Shown: in pieces, positions 33,763 through 44,851 of the stretch
Layout of the letters: the number at the start of each line of letters is the position of its first letter
Position numbering within the stretch: the first letter of the stretch is position 1
From: Clostridiales bacterium
Lineage (GTDB): Bacteria > Bacillota > Clostridia > Peptostreptococcales > Anaerovoracaceae
Assembly (NCBI GenBank): GCA_022766365.1
Contig: JALENW010000036.1
Coordinates: 1 to 49,112 of the forward strand
Direction: 5' to 3'
DNA: 49,112 bases
The notes under the pieces: generated by a model
The model's database searches: none
What the model was told of the DNA's origin: nothing
The model's input: only the letters and a program-made list of their open reading frames with translations
Translations under genes and position numbers: made by a program

Positions 33763-36690
33763 ATGAAGAACATTGGAAAAGCGACAAGCTTCAACGAAAA
33801 AAAACGGAACAAGATTATCACAGCGGTGGTGGGGATAATGATCCCCGTACTATTCATATCACTTATTGATTTTATTGTAGATTGGCTATGGTTTGGGGAA
33901 CTTGGTTACGTAGCCGTTTTCTTCACCAAGCTTTTTACCCAGATTAAAATAGGACTTCCGATTTTCATTGTTGTTTTTCTATTAGTCAATTTTTACCTGC
34001 ATAAGGTCAGGAAGGGATACTTTACTAAAATTGTTTCCTCAGAGGAGACAGATTTAAAGAGGCTCAGGACATACACCAGCCTCTTATCTGTGATTTTTGG
34101 GGCTTTTGCGGCAATTTTTGCAATGAAAGTTCTTTGGTTTCCGCTTCTTCAGTTTCTCAACAGCACAGACTTTAAAATTAAGGATCCGATATTCGGCATG
34201 GATGTTTCTTTCTATGTCTTTAAATTGGAGTTTTTGCAGACTGTAAATCAGCTTGTCATTGCCCTGACTCTGATTATAATAGTTGTGACGATTATATACT
34301 ATCTGATTCTCCTCACAATGAGGACCCCTGATCCTCTGCCTGACGAGGAGGACGAAAACGACTATACATATGTGGACGGGAACGATTATGAGGATTTCAA
34401 GGATCTGCATGGAATACTGGGAGAACTTTTCAAACGAATTTTTGTAACAAAGAAAAACCCCGGTATCAACAGACAAGCTGCTACCTCAGGCAAGACGTAT
34501 TTCAATCAGATCGTTGAAATAGCGAGACATCAGTTCATAGCTTTGGGAATATTTTTCTTTCTCATGTTGGCGCTGAATTTCTATTTGCAGCAATTTGAGC
34601 TTCTGCATACTCATAGGGGGGTAGTATATGGAGCCGGATTTACGGATCTTAACGTTACCTTGTGGGTTTATAGAATTTTAATGATAATGTCGCTGGTAGG
34701 AGCGGTGTTTGTAATTCCTATGATTAAAAGAAAAAATTACAGGAAAATTTTTGTCATCCCTGCTGCTATGATAGTTATCGGACTTGCCGGGATGGGAGTT
34801 GCGGCTGCAGTACAGAACTTTGTGGTATCTCCTGATGAAATTAATAAAGAGAGTAAGTATCTCAAGCGGAACATAGAATTTACTCAATATGCATATGATT
34901 TGGATAATGTTGATGTTAAGTCTTTCCCGGCTGAGAATTCGCTGACTGCCGATGATATTAAGAATAATAACCAGACGATAAGCAATATTAGAATCAATGA
35001 TTATAAACCCGTTAAGACTTTTTATAATCAGACACAAAGTATCAGACAGTACTATACATTCAACGATGTTGATGTGGACAGATATAATATAGGTGATGAA
35101 ATTACTCAGACATACATGTCTGTCAGAGAAATCGATGAAGAAAAAATCAATGATACTTGGCTGAACAGACATCTGAAATATACCCATGGCTATGGAGCTA
35201 CACTATCCAGGGTTGACACGGTAACACCAAGCGGACAGCCGTCTGTCATGATTAAGAATATACCGCCTGAAACCGACAAGGAAGAATTGAAAATTAACAG
35301 ACCTGAGGTTTATTTTGGAGAACTTTCCAACGATTATATTCTTGTCGATACAAAGGAGGATGAATTTGACTATCCTGACGGCAATGACAACAGATACACA
35401 AGATATAAGGGAACAGCGGGGATAAAGCTGAATCCGTTCAACAGGCTGCTTTTCTCTATCAAAGAGAGAAGTCTGAAGCTACTTGTTTCCTCTAATATCA
35501 AGGGGGACTCCAGAATTATAATAAATCGTAATGTTGTGGACAGGATAAGGAAAGTAATGCCGTATCTCACATATGAGGAGGATCCATATGCTGTTAACAT
35601 TAACGGAAAGCTTTACTGGATGATGGATGCCTATACGACCAGCAGTCAATATCCGTATTCTGAACCTTTTGTAAGCGAAAAAGCAAAAGCTTCCGGAAAC
35701 TATATTCGAAATTCAATTAAAGTTGTTGTGGATGCATATAATGGAGATACGAATTTCTATATTGTAGATAAGGATGATCCACTGGCAAGAACATATCAGA
35801 AAATTTTTCCTACTTTATTTAAGGATGTGGAGAAGATGCCTGAAGCCATGAGAGAACATATGAGATATCCGCATGCTATGTTCAAAGTTCAAAGTGAAAT
35901 ATATTCAAGGTACCATATGAACGATGTTAAAGTCTTCTATCAGAAAGAAGATCTTTGGGATGTGGCAAAACAGATATATGGCACAGAAGAAATTTCCATG
36001 GAGCCTAACTATTTTGTGGCTAAACTGCCGGGAGAGGGCGAAGCCGAATTCATAAGTACCCTGCCTTTTACACCTAAGGGTAAGAATAACATGACAGCTT
36101 TGATGGTAGCGAGGAATGATGGCAAGAATTACGGGAATCTTGTGGTTTATCAATTCCCTAAGAGCAAGACAGTGTACGGACCTATGCAAATCGAGGCACA
36201 AATTGATCAGAATACGGAAATTTCTCAGGATTTCTCACTTTGGAACTCTGCCGGCTCAAAATACAGCAGGGGGAACCTATTTGTTGTACCCATAGAGTCA
36301 TCTCTTTTGTACGTGGAACCGGTTTATCTTGAAGCGAGCAATTCAGCCATTCCGGAAGTAAAGAGAGTTATCATAGCTTACGGTGATAAGATCGCTTATG
36401 AGGCCACACTTAAGGAGGCTTTACAGTCGCTCTTCGGAGATCAGGCAGGCGAAGCCTATACGCAAGGTATTACAACTGAGAGCAACGGTCAAGGAAGTGG
36501 TGATACCAAAAACGGAGAAAAATCCGGAGATTCTTCCAAGGATGGTCAGGACAGTATGGCGACCCTCATCGATAAGGCAAACAAAGCCTTTGAAGATGGA
36601 CAGAAATCCATGAAAGATGGTGACTGGAAGGGTTATGGCGATCATATGAACGAACTTGCAGATCTTCTTAAGAAACTGAAAGATAAATAA
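33763..36690 (+). CDS. UPF0182-family large membrane protein
   Basis: A 975-aa protein of the UPF0182 (COG1615) family, of unknown function. The N-terminal third has about seven membrane helices with the family stretches DWLWFGELGYVAVFFTK, FSFYVFKLEFLQ-like MDVSFYVFKLEFLQT, and the loop YLKRNIEFTQYAYDLDNV. A large extracytoplasmic domain follows, including YGATLSRVDTVTPSGQP, RPEVYFGEL, VDAYNGDTNFYIVD and HMRYPHAMFKVQSEIYSRYH. The C-terminal 90 residues are acidic and Gly/Ser/Lys-rich, then helical. Length fits the family (about 900-1000 aa). AAAGGA lies about 12 bases before the start, and the zinc-ribbon gene ends 76 bases upstream. Confidence 0.93.
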   Translation: MKNIGKATSFNEKKRNKIITAVVGIMIPVLFISLIDFIVDWLWFGELGYVAVFFTKLFTQIKIGLPIFIVVFLLVNFYLHKVRKGYFTKIVSSEETDLKRLRTYTSLLSVIFGAFAAIFAMKVLWFPLLQFLNSTDFKIKDPIFGMDVSFYVFKLEFLQTVNQLVIALTLIIIVVTIIYYLILLTMRTPDPLPDEEDENDYTYVDGNDYEDFKDLHGILGELFKRIFVTKKNPGINRQAATSGKTYFNQIVEIARHQFIALGIFFFLMLALNFYLQQFELLHTHRGVVYGAGFTDLNVTLWVYRILMIMSLVGAVFVIPMIKRKNYRKIFVIPAAMIVIGLAGMGVAAAVQNFVVSPDEINKESKYLKRNIEFTQYAYDLDNVDVKSFPAENSLTADDIKNNNQTISNIRINDYKPVKTFYNQTQSIRQYYTFNDVDVDRYNIGDEITQTYMSVREIDEEKINDTWLNRHLKYTHGYGATLSRVDTVTPSGQPSVMIKNIPPETDKEELKINRPEVYFGELSNDYILVDTKEDEFDYPDGNDNRYTRYKGTAGIKLNPFNRLLFSIKERSLKLLVSSNIKGDSRIIINRNVVDRIRKVMPYLTYEEDPYAVNINGKLYWMMDAYTTSSQYPYSEPFVSEKAKASGNYIRNSIKVVVDAYNGDTNFYIVDKDDPLARTYQKIFPTLFKDVEKMPEAMREHMRYPHAMFKVQSEIYSRYHMNDVKVFYQKEDLWDVAKQIYGTEEISMEPNYFVAKLPGEGEAEFISTLPFTPKGKNNMTALMVARNDGKNYGNLVVYQFPKSKTVYGPMQIEAQIDQNTEISQDFSLWNSAGSKYSRGNLFVVPIESSLLYVEPVYLEASNSAIPEVKRVIIAYGDKIAYEATLKEALQSLFGDQAGEAYTQGITTESNGQGSGDTKNGEKSGDSSKDGQDSMATLIDKANKAFEDGQKSMKDGDWKGYGDHMNELADLLKKLKDK

Positions 36691-36744
36691 TTTGCAAAAA
36701 AATGACAAAAATATTTATAGATATATAGAAAAGAAGAGGTATGT

Positions 36745-38679
36745 ATGGAGAGAATACACAAATTGAATTTTGACTTGAATAGAATGCTGTTTACTATTCC
36801 GGCAAAACTTCACGGAGAACATGATATTCGAAGGATATTGGAGGAGCATCCTGAAGTAAGGTTTGTTTCTCTTGTGGGGATAGATATGGGTGGTCACGAC
36901 ACCGACGAGAAGATACCTGTGAAGGTTTTTCTTGATGATCTGGAAAAATTCCTTGCTCATGGTGTACAGACAGACGGTTCCAGTGTTGCCCTGCCCAAAA
37001 TTGCTGATTTGAACAATGCAAAAATCGATATAATACCCGATTTAGACGTGAACTGGTATGTAGATCACAATTTCAGGCATATAGATCAGTATACGGAACT
37101 TCCTGTGGGCACCTTGAGGATTCCTTCTTTCCTGGTGCATAATGAGAATTTCGAATGCGGTTCAAGGGTTGTTTTAAGGGATGCACTCAAGTACTTTAGA
37201 AAGATGATAATGGAAGAGCTTAAGGCAAATCCTTATGTATTTCAGTACATGGATGGAGTTTCCGGGGTAGATGATATTGAAGAACTGCTTTTGACCAGTG
37301 CCACAGAGCTTGAGTTCTGGGTCAGGACACCTGATGATAAGGGGGATAGAGAGCAGCTGTTCACCTCTCAAGTCTTGAAAGAACAGTACTGGAAAAGAAC
37401 TTATGGTCAAGTTAGAACTGCCCTTGAAGAGGTTATGACAATCCTCGATTACTATGGCTTTGAAATGGAAATGGGACATAAGGAAGTAGGTGGAGTTCAA
37501 GCTAATCTGGGAACTGAGGGACATTACAATCATATAATGGAGCAACTCGAGATCGACTGGAAATATTCAGACGCAATGCAGGCCGCCGATAATGAGAATC
37601 ACATTAAGTATGTAGTCAGAGATATTTTTACAATGCATGGGCTTGATGTAACATTCATGGCAAAGCCTGTACGAGGAGTCGCAGGATCCGGAGAACATAC
37701 TCATCTCGGTTTGGGGGCAAAGCTGAAAAACGGCAGAGTTGTAAGCCTTTTTGCACCGGAAAAATGGGATGGGGAATTCTTGAGTCCTGTCGGTTTCGGT
37801 GCTCTCATGGGACTTCTTAGAAACTATGAGCTGATCAATCCATTTGTAAGTACCAATAATGATGCTTTTAATCGTTTGAAACCCGGATATGAAGCACCGG
37901 TTTGCACGGTAACATCATTAGGGAGATCCGTGGAAGAGCCATCAAGAAACAGGACAGTCCTTGTCGGCTTGATTCGGGATGTGCATAACCCGGCGGGAAC
38001 AAGATTTGAACTCAGGTCACCAAATCCTAAGAGCAATACTTATCTTGTTTTGGCGTCCTCTTATCTTTCAATGCTAGACGGTATAAGTGCTGCACTTTCA
38101 GAGAAGAAAACACCAAAGGAATTGGAGTCGTCAATCTCAAAGAAACATGGGGAAGAAGATTTTTATCTGGAGAAGGATAGAGAGTACAGAAGTGAGGAAA
38201 ACGTTTTCACGAACTACTCCGAGGAGGAAAGGCAGAAGCTCTTTGGAAAGGCACCGGCAACCGTTTGGGAAAATCTGATGAATTTCGAAAACCACAAAGA
38301 CAGGTTAGAAATTTTTTACAAAGGCGGAGTTATGTCACCTATCGTGATAGATTCCTACGTTGAGCAGACATTGTCTCATTGGAAGACAGAACTCCATGAT
38401 AGAATAATTCCTGCGACAATGAGTTTTGTAAGAGAGTGCAGGAGAATTCACGATGACAGGGAATTTACAGATATGGATATTAAATTATGGCTGTCCATCG
38501 ATAAACTAAGACATGAGATCGCCAAGGATGCGCTTAACGATTTCTGCCTTCTGACTCAGGTTAAGAATGCTTTGGACAGTGAGGATTATCAGCTTGCATC
38601 AGATCTTCAACTGAAGGTTCAGAGCAAGGTAAACGCTCTCAGTGAAATATACAGTTTATATGCGCATAATGTGTTGTAG
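36745..38679 (+). CDS. glnA: Glutamine synthetase, long clostridial-type form
   Basis: A 644-aa glutamine synthetase, which makes glutamine from glutamate, ammonia and ATP. The core resembles GS-I: VQTDGSSVALP (75-85), TELEFWV (first metal-binding Glu), GGVQANLGTEGHYN, KPVRGVAGSGEHTHLGL (catalytic His region), RLKPGYEAPV and FELRSPNPKSNTYL. Each motif deviates a little from classic GS-I, and about 150 additional helical residues extend the C-terminus (from about 490). Standard GS-I enzymes have 440-475 residues and GS-III about 700, so this is a separate long clade, not a fusion with a recognisable domain. AAGAGG precedes the start. No glutamine riboswitch or GlnR site was recognised upstream. 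Confidence 0.9.
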   Translation: MERIHKLNFDLNRMLFTIPAKLHGEHDIRRILEEHPEVRFVSLVGIDMGGHDTDEKIPVKVFLDDLEKFLAHGVQTDGSSVALPKIADLNNAKIDIIPDLDVNWYVDHNFRHIDQYTELPVGTLRIPSFLVHNENFECGSRVVLRDALKYFRKMIMEELKANPYVFQYMDGVSGVDDIEELLLTSATELEFWVRTPDDKGDREQLFTSQVLKEQYWKRTYGQVRTALEEVMTILDYYGFEMEMGHKEVGGVQANLGTEGHYNHIMEQLEIDWKYSDAMQAADNENHIKYVVRDIFTMHGLDVTFMAKPVRGVAGSGEHTHLGLGAKLKNGRVVSLFAPEKWDGEFLSPVGFGALMGLLRNYELINPFVSTNNDAFNRLKPGYEAPVCTVTSLGRSVEEPSRNRTVLVGLIRDVHNPAGTRFELRSPNPKSNTYLVLASSYLSMLDGISAALSEKKTPKELESSISKKHGEEDFYLEKDREYRSEENVFTNYSEEERQKLFGKAPATVWENLMNFENHKDRLEIFYKGGVMSPIVIDSYVEQTLSHWKTELHDRIIPATMSFVRECRRIHDDREFTDMDIKLWLSIDKLRHEIAKDALNDFCLLTQVKNALDSEDYQLASDLQLKVQSKVNALSEIYSLYAHNVL

Positions 38680-38718
38680 TTGTGCATTTTAGTATTTTGT
38701 TGGAAAGATAAAACTTGA

Positions 38719-40017
<1,299 letters not shown>

Positions 40018-40062
40018 AGTTCAAACAATATAAAGTATTGATTATGTGTTCATGGAGGTATG

Positions 40063-42339
40063 ATGTTAAAGCTAAAAAACCTATCAAAGTTCTATTATAG
40101 CAAGGGGATAATCGCCAGCGGACTCAACAGGGTCAATTTAGAGCTTTTTCCGGGAGAGTTTGTTGTAATAACAGGAGAGTCCGGATCCGGGAAATCAACG
40201 CTGATAAATGTGATATCAGGGCTTGATTCCTATGAAGAAGGGGAAATGTATATTGATGGCAAGGAAACAAGCCATTATACCGTTAATGATTTCGAAAATT
40301 ACAGGCGAAGTTATATTGCCAATATTTTTCAGAGTTTTAATTTGGTGTCCAGCTATACGGTCTTTCAGAATGTTGAACTTGTTCTCTTAGTTGAAGGAAG
40401 AAGTCGAAAAGATGTCAAGGGTAAGATAGATGCCATAATCGATAAGGTAGGGTTATCAGCGTACAGAAACACCAAAGTCTCAAAGCTGTCAGGGGGTCAG
40501 AAGCAGAGGGTTGCCATAGCCAGAGCTTTGGCAAAGGAAACTCCGATAATCGTAGCCGATGAGCCCACGGGTAACCTTGACAGCAAGTCGGCACTCGGAA
40601 TTGTTGAACTGCTGAAGGATGTGTCGGAGGACCATCTTGTCATCGTGGTAACTCACAATTATGATCAATTCGAAAATTGTGCAACCAGAAGAATCAAACT
40701 TTCAGACGGCAGGATAATAGAGGATGAGGTTATTAAACCCAGAGAGGAAAGCAAAGAGATAGAGGCGGTTAAGACAACGCCGATGAGTTGGAGCAACAAG
40801 CTTCAACTTGGTTTTCGCAATACTTTTAACATTATTCCTAAGTTTTTGCTGCTGTTACTGGTATTTCTGTTCCTCAGCGGTTCTGTTATAATGCAGTACG
40901 CCGGAATAAAAGCAAATAATGATGCATTTGAAGGATGGGGATATAACAGTTTCTTTCAAAATAATAATGACAGACGTATAGTTGTCAAACATTCAGATAA
41001 TTCGGAAATGCAGGCGGAGGATTATGAGGAGCTTAAAAAAACTCCTCATTTCAAATCGCTTTTCAAAGATGACATAATCCTTGATCTATCATTCTCCACA
41101 TATACTCCAACGGATCAAAACGAAAATGAGGCATCGCAATCCATATATGTCGAAGCTCATCCTGCTCCTATTGAAGAGATGCCGAAAAAATTGCTGCTTG
41201 GTGAAGCACCAAAGGCTGATGATGAGGCGGTTATCGGCGTATACAGCATGATGATCAGTAAGGATGAACTCAAGCCTCATATAGGTAAAATCATGGATAT
41301 CACCGATCGGTCCGGAACGAAGTATAAGGTAAAGATTACAGGTGCCTACTTCATTGATAAGCAAAAGAATGCAAAGGATGCATCTAATGTTGATTTGTCT
41401 GCATCGGGCAAGATTTTTCTGAGTGATTCATTTCTGAGCAAGGCCCGAACGTCTCAAATTAACAGCATTTCAAGAACGGAAGTGCTCATTAATGGAAAGA
41501 AGTATCCGCTTATGGCTTCTTCAACTTCAGGCGGCGGACAGTTTACACTCTATGCATCAGACAGTGTGTCCGAGGGTTATGTGGTGGTTCCTGAAGAGGT
41601 GGATGCTCTCTATGAGAGTGGCTCCGGCAGATGGAAGAATCTTGTTTTCAGTACTAAGAATATCTACTTCTCCGATTCAGTTACACTTACAAGTGTCGAT
41701 ACATACACAAAGAATAATTACAAAAATAAACTTAATACTGATGAGCCTTTTGAAGACGTTTCCGGCAGAATATATATAAACCCCGAAGATTTCAACACCC
41801 TATTTCTCAAAGGGAACTTCCAGTCTACAGTCTATATTGACGACAGGAAGAATGCAGATGATTCGGTGTCCTGGCTGAATAAGCATGGATACACTGTAGT
41901 TTCCCTTGCCAAGGCTAAGGAACAGTTCATAGATACGGATATAATGAATATTATTACTGTACCTTTAAATCTATTAGTGGTTGTGGGTATATTCTTCATA
42001 TGCTACTTTGTAATAAGACTTATTCTAAGGTCAAGAAGCACGTATTTTTCAACTTTGAGATTGCTCTGTCTGGATATGAAGAGCATCAAGCAGATACTTG
42101 ATGTGGAGCTTATATTTATTATAAATCTAGCTTATTTCATATTAATCGGATTTATCAGGGCTGTGGCAACAGACCTGATTAGTATCTCTTACCTGAAGCC
42201 TATATTCGAATTTTTAAAGATTAGTGACTATATTGTTTTGTATGTGATCATGGTTATTCTGGCATATATAATTTCAAGGAAATTCTCTAAGAAGTTATTT
42301 AAGAAATCCGCTATGAGCACATTTAGGGAGGAGGTATAA
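40063..42339 (+). CDS. ABC transporter, N-terminal ATPase fused to FtsX-type permease (1)
   Basis: A 758-aa MacB-like protein. The ATPase occupies about residues 1-230 (Walker A GESGSGKST, signature [14 protein letters not shown], Walker B IIVADEPTGNLD, H-loop VTHNYDQF; DEPTGNLD is typical of the LolD/MacB/FtsE group). One membrane helix (about 258-282), a roughly 340-residue extracytoplasmic domain and three C-terminal helices (about 625-745) follow, the usual four-helix plan. GGAGG at 40054-40058 favours the ATG at 40063 over the adjacent one at 40060. The paralogous next gene starts 2 bases after the stop, so the two are coupled, possibly as a heterodimer. MacB-type proteins do mechanical work on envelope substrates, peptides or lipoproteins; the substrate is unknown. 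Confidence 0.9.
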   Translation: MLKLKNLSKFYYSKGIIASGLNRVNLELFPGEFVVITGESGSGKSTLINVISGLDSYEEGEMYIDGKETSHYTVNDFENYRRSYIANIFQSFNLVSSYTVFQNVELVLLVEGRSRKDVKGKIDAIIDKVGLSAYRNTKVSKLSGGQKQRVAIARALAKETPIIVADEPTGNLDSKSALGIVELLKDVSEDHLVIVVTHNYDQFENCATRRIKLSDGRIIEDEVIKPREESKEIEAVKTTPMSWSNKLQLGFRNTFNIIPKFLLLLLVFLFLSGSVIMQYAGIKANNDAFEGWGYNSFFQNNNDRRIVVKHSDNSEMQAEDYEELKKTPHFKSLFKDDIILDLSFSTYTPTDQNENEASQSIYVEAHPAPIEEMPKKLLLGEAPKADDEAVIGVYSMMISKDELKPHIGKIMDITDRSGTKYKVKITGAYFIDKQKNAKDASNVDLSASGKIFLSDSFLSKARTSQINSISRTEVLINGKKYPLMASSTSGGGQFTLYASDSVSEGYVVVPEEVDALYESGSGRWKNLVFSTKNIYFSDSVTLTSVDTYTKNNYKNKLNTDEPFEDVSGRIYINPEDFNTLFLKGNFQSTVYIDDRKNADDSVSWLNKHGYTVVSLAKAKEQFIDTDIMNIITVPLNLLVVVGIFFICYFVIRLILRSRSTYFSTLRLLCLDMKSIKQILDVELIFIINLAYFILIGFIRAVATDLISISYLKPIFEFLKISDYIVLYVIMVILAYIISRKFSKKLFKKSAMSTFREEV

Positions 42340-42341
42340 TT

Positions 42342-44816
42342 ATGATAAGATTAGAGAATGTAAATAAGTATTTTAACAGACTTAAGAAAAATGAAATTCA
42401 CGTCATAAATAACACCTCTCTGGAGATAGCCGGACCGGGGCTCGTGGCGATTTTGGGACCGTCAGGGTGCGGGAAGACGACTTTGCTTAATGCGATTGGC
42501 GGTCTTGACAATGTAAGCACAGGGAAAATTTTTGTAAATAATAGGAGGCTGACCGGAAGGACTGTATGGGCCAAGGATAAAATAAGGAATCTTAATATAG
42601 GTTATATATTCCAGAACTATAATCTTGTAGATAATATGAGTGTATTTGATAACGTGGCACTCGTACTCAAGATGCAGGGAGTAAAAGATAAAGAAGAGAT
42701 AAAAGATAAGGTTCACTATGCACTTGAAATGGTGGGAATGTATAGGTATAGGAATAGGTATGCCGACATGCTTTCCGGAGGTGAGCGTCAGAGGGTTGGC
42801 ATAGCAAGGGCTATAGTTAAGAATCCTGCCATCGTAATTGCTGATGAGCCTACCGGAAATCTTGATAGCCGAAATACTTTGGATGTCATGAATATAATCA
42901 AGACCATTTCAAAGACAAAGCTTGTTCTTATGGTCACCCATGAAGAAAAGCTGGCTAATTTCTATGCCTCAAGAATAATCAGACTCCGTGATGGCAGTGT
43001 AGTTTCCGATGAAATAAATACAAACGAAAGTAACCTTGATTACAGAATTGATGACAAAATATATCTCGGCGATGTTCAAAATCATCAAGAGGTTTCTATA
43101 TATGGTTCTAAGATCAATATATATCAAGAGGATGAACAAATTGCTGACATGGACATCGTAATCAAGAATGGTAATGTTTATGTGAGGGTCAAAGATGAGA
43201 ATCTCAGGACAGAAATAGTTGATGAGCATTCAAGTGTGGAATTTGTTGATGATAAATACAGAGAAATTTCAAAGGATGATTACAAGGAGTCCGGCTATGA
43301 CATGGCAAAACTTGAATCCCGAAAGCCGCCGAGAAATGCTTCCATAATAAACTTGTGGAGTATGATTACGAAGGGTTTTTCCCAGGTGGCAAATTATCCG
43401 ATTATGAAGAAAATTCTTCTGTTTGGATTTTTCATTTCGGCCATGTTCATAATGTACTCTATATCAAATACAGCTGCAGTTCTCAATACACCTGATGAGA
43501 GATTTGTGGATACCAACCATCATTACCTGATTGTCAAAAACAAGGGTATGTCTTCTGATCAGTACAGCAAGCTGGAATCTATAGCAGCTGAAAATAAGGG
43601 TTATGTGATACCGGGAAAATCCAAGATTACTCTGCCCGTAATCTATAAAAATTATCTGCAAACAGGCGTAAATATGGGAGAGAAAATTTCGGTTTCCATG
43701 ACAGATATAAATGCAATCAAGTCCAAGGATCTTATCGCAGGCAAAATGCCGGAAGCTTCCAATGAGGTTGTTGTTGATAAACTCGCCTTCAAAAAACTAT
43801 TCGAAGAAGGTGGCTATGCTACGCAAGCAGGGCTTTTTAAGGGGGAAGATTTCGTTGGGATGACATTTAATTTAGATGAATATGTCAACTTAAAAATAAC
43901 GGGTATAGTTGACAAATCTTCACCATCTATGTATGTGGATTTAGGACAAACAGACAATATTTTGTTCGCTTTGAAGAACTCTACAGGTAAGACTGATATG
44001 GAAAACGCACCGGGCACACAATCTGAAGATACGGTTATCACCAAGGAACTGGCTGATAATGCAGCCCCGGACAGTCTGATGCTCAAGAGCGGTCGCTGGC
44101 CTGAATCGGATTATGAGGTTGTGATTTCATACGATAAAAGATTCGACCACGGCATAGGCACACTTGTGACACCTAAGATTAACCAACAGAAGCTGAAGGT
44201 GGTCGGATACTATACGGATGAATATAATCGAGGCCTTGCAATCGTAACACCGGGCACTTTAAAAATGCAGGTAAGGAATGACGAAACGGGAGCAGCTCTA
44301 TATTTGCCTAGGCTATCCGATAAGGCTGCCGTCATGGATCAGCTGCGCAGCGAAGGATTTGAATCCTTCGATGCATATAAGAATGCAAAAGACAAATACA
44401 CCGATGATATGAGAAAGACAATGAAGACTGTACTGATTATGGGATTTGTAATATTGGCGATTTCACTGATAGAAATTTACCTGATGATGAGAGCTTCATT
44501 CCTGTCAAGAATCAAGGAAGTGGGTGTTTTCAGAGCAATCGGAGTAAAGAAAACAGATATATACAAGATGTTCTTGGGAGAGGTAATAGCCATCACCACA
44601 ATAGCAGGTATACCGGGATTTGTTCTCATGGGTTATATAGTATACAAACTTAGTCAGATTAACACATTCCAGTATACGTTCCTGATGAATCCGACCGTGG
44701 CAATTATCGCTATCGTAATAATCTATGCAGCGAATATTTTGTTTGGACTTTTACCGGTAATTTTGGTACTGTTCAAGACGCCTGCTGCGATACTTGCAAG
44801 GACAGATGTTGACTAG
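42342..44816 (+). CDS. ABC transporter, N-terminal ATPase fused to FtsX-type permease (2)
   Basis: An 824-aa paralogue of the preceding protein. ATPase (about 1-225): Walker A GPSGCGKTT, signature LSGGERQRVGIARA, Walker B IVIADEPTGNLD, H-loop VTHEEKLA. A cytoplasmic linker of about 110 residues with beta-rich, Asp/Tyr-rich sequence follows (225-335), then a membrane helix (about 358-380), a large extracytoplasmic domain and three C-terminal helices, with the FtsX hallmark KEVGVFRAIGVKKTDIYKMF. GGAGG lies in the end of the upstream gene, 9 bases before the start. Function is as for the partner: envelope transport or mechanotransmission, substrate unknown. Confidence 0.9.
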   Translation: MIRLENVNKYFNRLKKNEIHVINNTSLEIAGPGLVAILGPSGCGKTTLLNAIGGLDNVSTGKIFVNNRRLTGRTVWAKDKIRNLNIGYIFQNYNLVDNMSVFDNVALVLKMQGVKDKEEIKDKVHYALEMVGMYRYRNRYADMLSGGERQRVGIARAIVKNPAIVIADEPTGNLDSRNTLDVMNIIKTISKTKLVLMVTHEEKLANFYASRIIRLRDGSVVSDEINTNESNLDYRIDDKIYLGDVQNHQEVSIYGSKINIYQEDEQIADMDIVIKNGNVYVRVKDENLRTEIVDEHSSVEFVDDKYREISKDDYKESGYDMAKLESRKPPRNASIINLWSMITKGFSQVANYPIMKKILLFGFFISAMFIMYSISNTAAVLNTPDERFVDTNHHYLIVKNKGMSSDQYSKLESIAAENKGYVIPGKSKITLPVIYKNYLQTGVNMGEKISVSMTDINAIKSKDLIAGKMPEASNEVVVDKLAFKKLFEEGGYATQAGLFKGEDFVGMTFNLDEYVNLKITGIVDKSSPSMYVDLGQTDNILFALKNSTGKTDMENAPGTQSEDTVITKELADNAAPDSLMLKSGRWPESDYEVVISYDKRFDHGIGTLVTPKINQQKLKVVGYYTDEYNRGLAIVTPGTLKMQVRNDETGAALYLPRLSDKAAVMDQLRSEGFESFDAYKNAKDKYTDDMRKTMKTVLIMGFVILAISLIEIYLMMRASFLSRIKEVGVFRAIGVKKTDIYKMFLGEVIAITTIAGIPGFVLMGYIVYKLSQINTFQYTFLMNPTVAIIAIVIIYAANILFGLLPVILVLFKTPAAILARTDVD

Positions 44817-44851
44817 AAATTGAATAAAGATATCCGGATAAAGGAGGTAAT

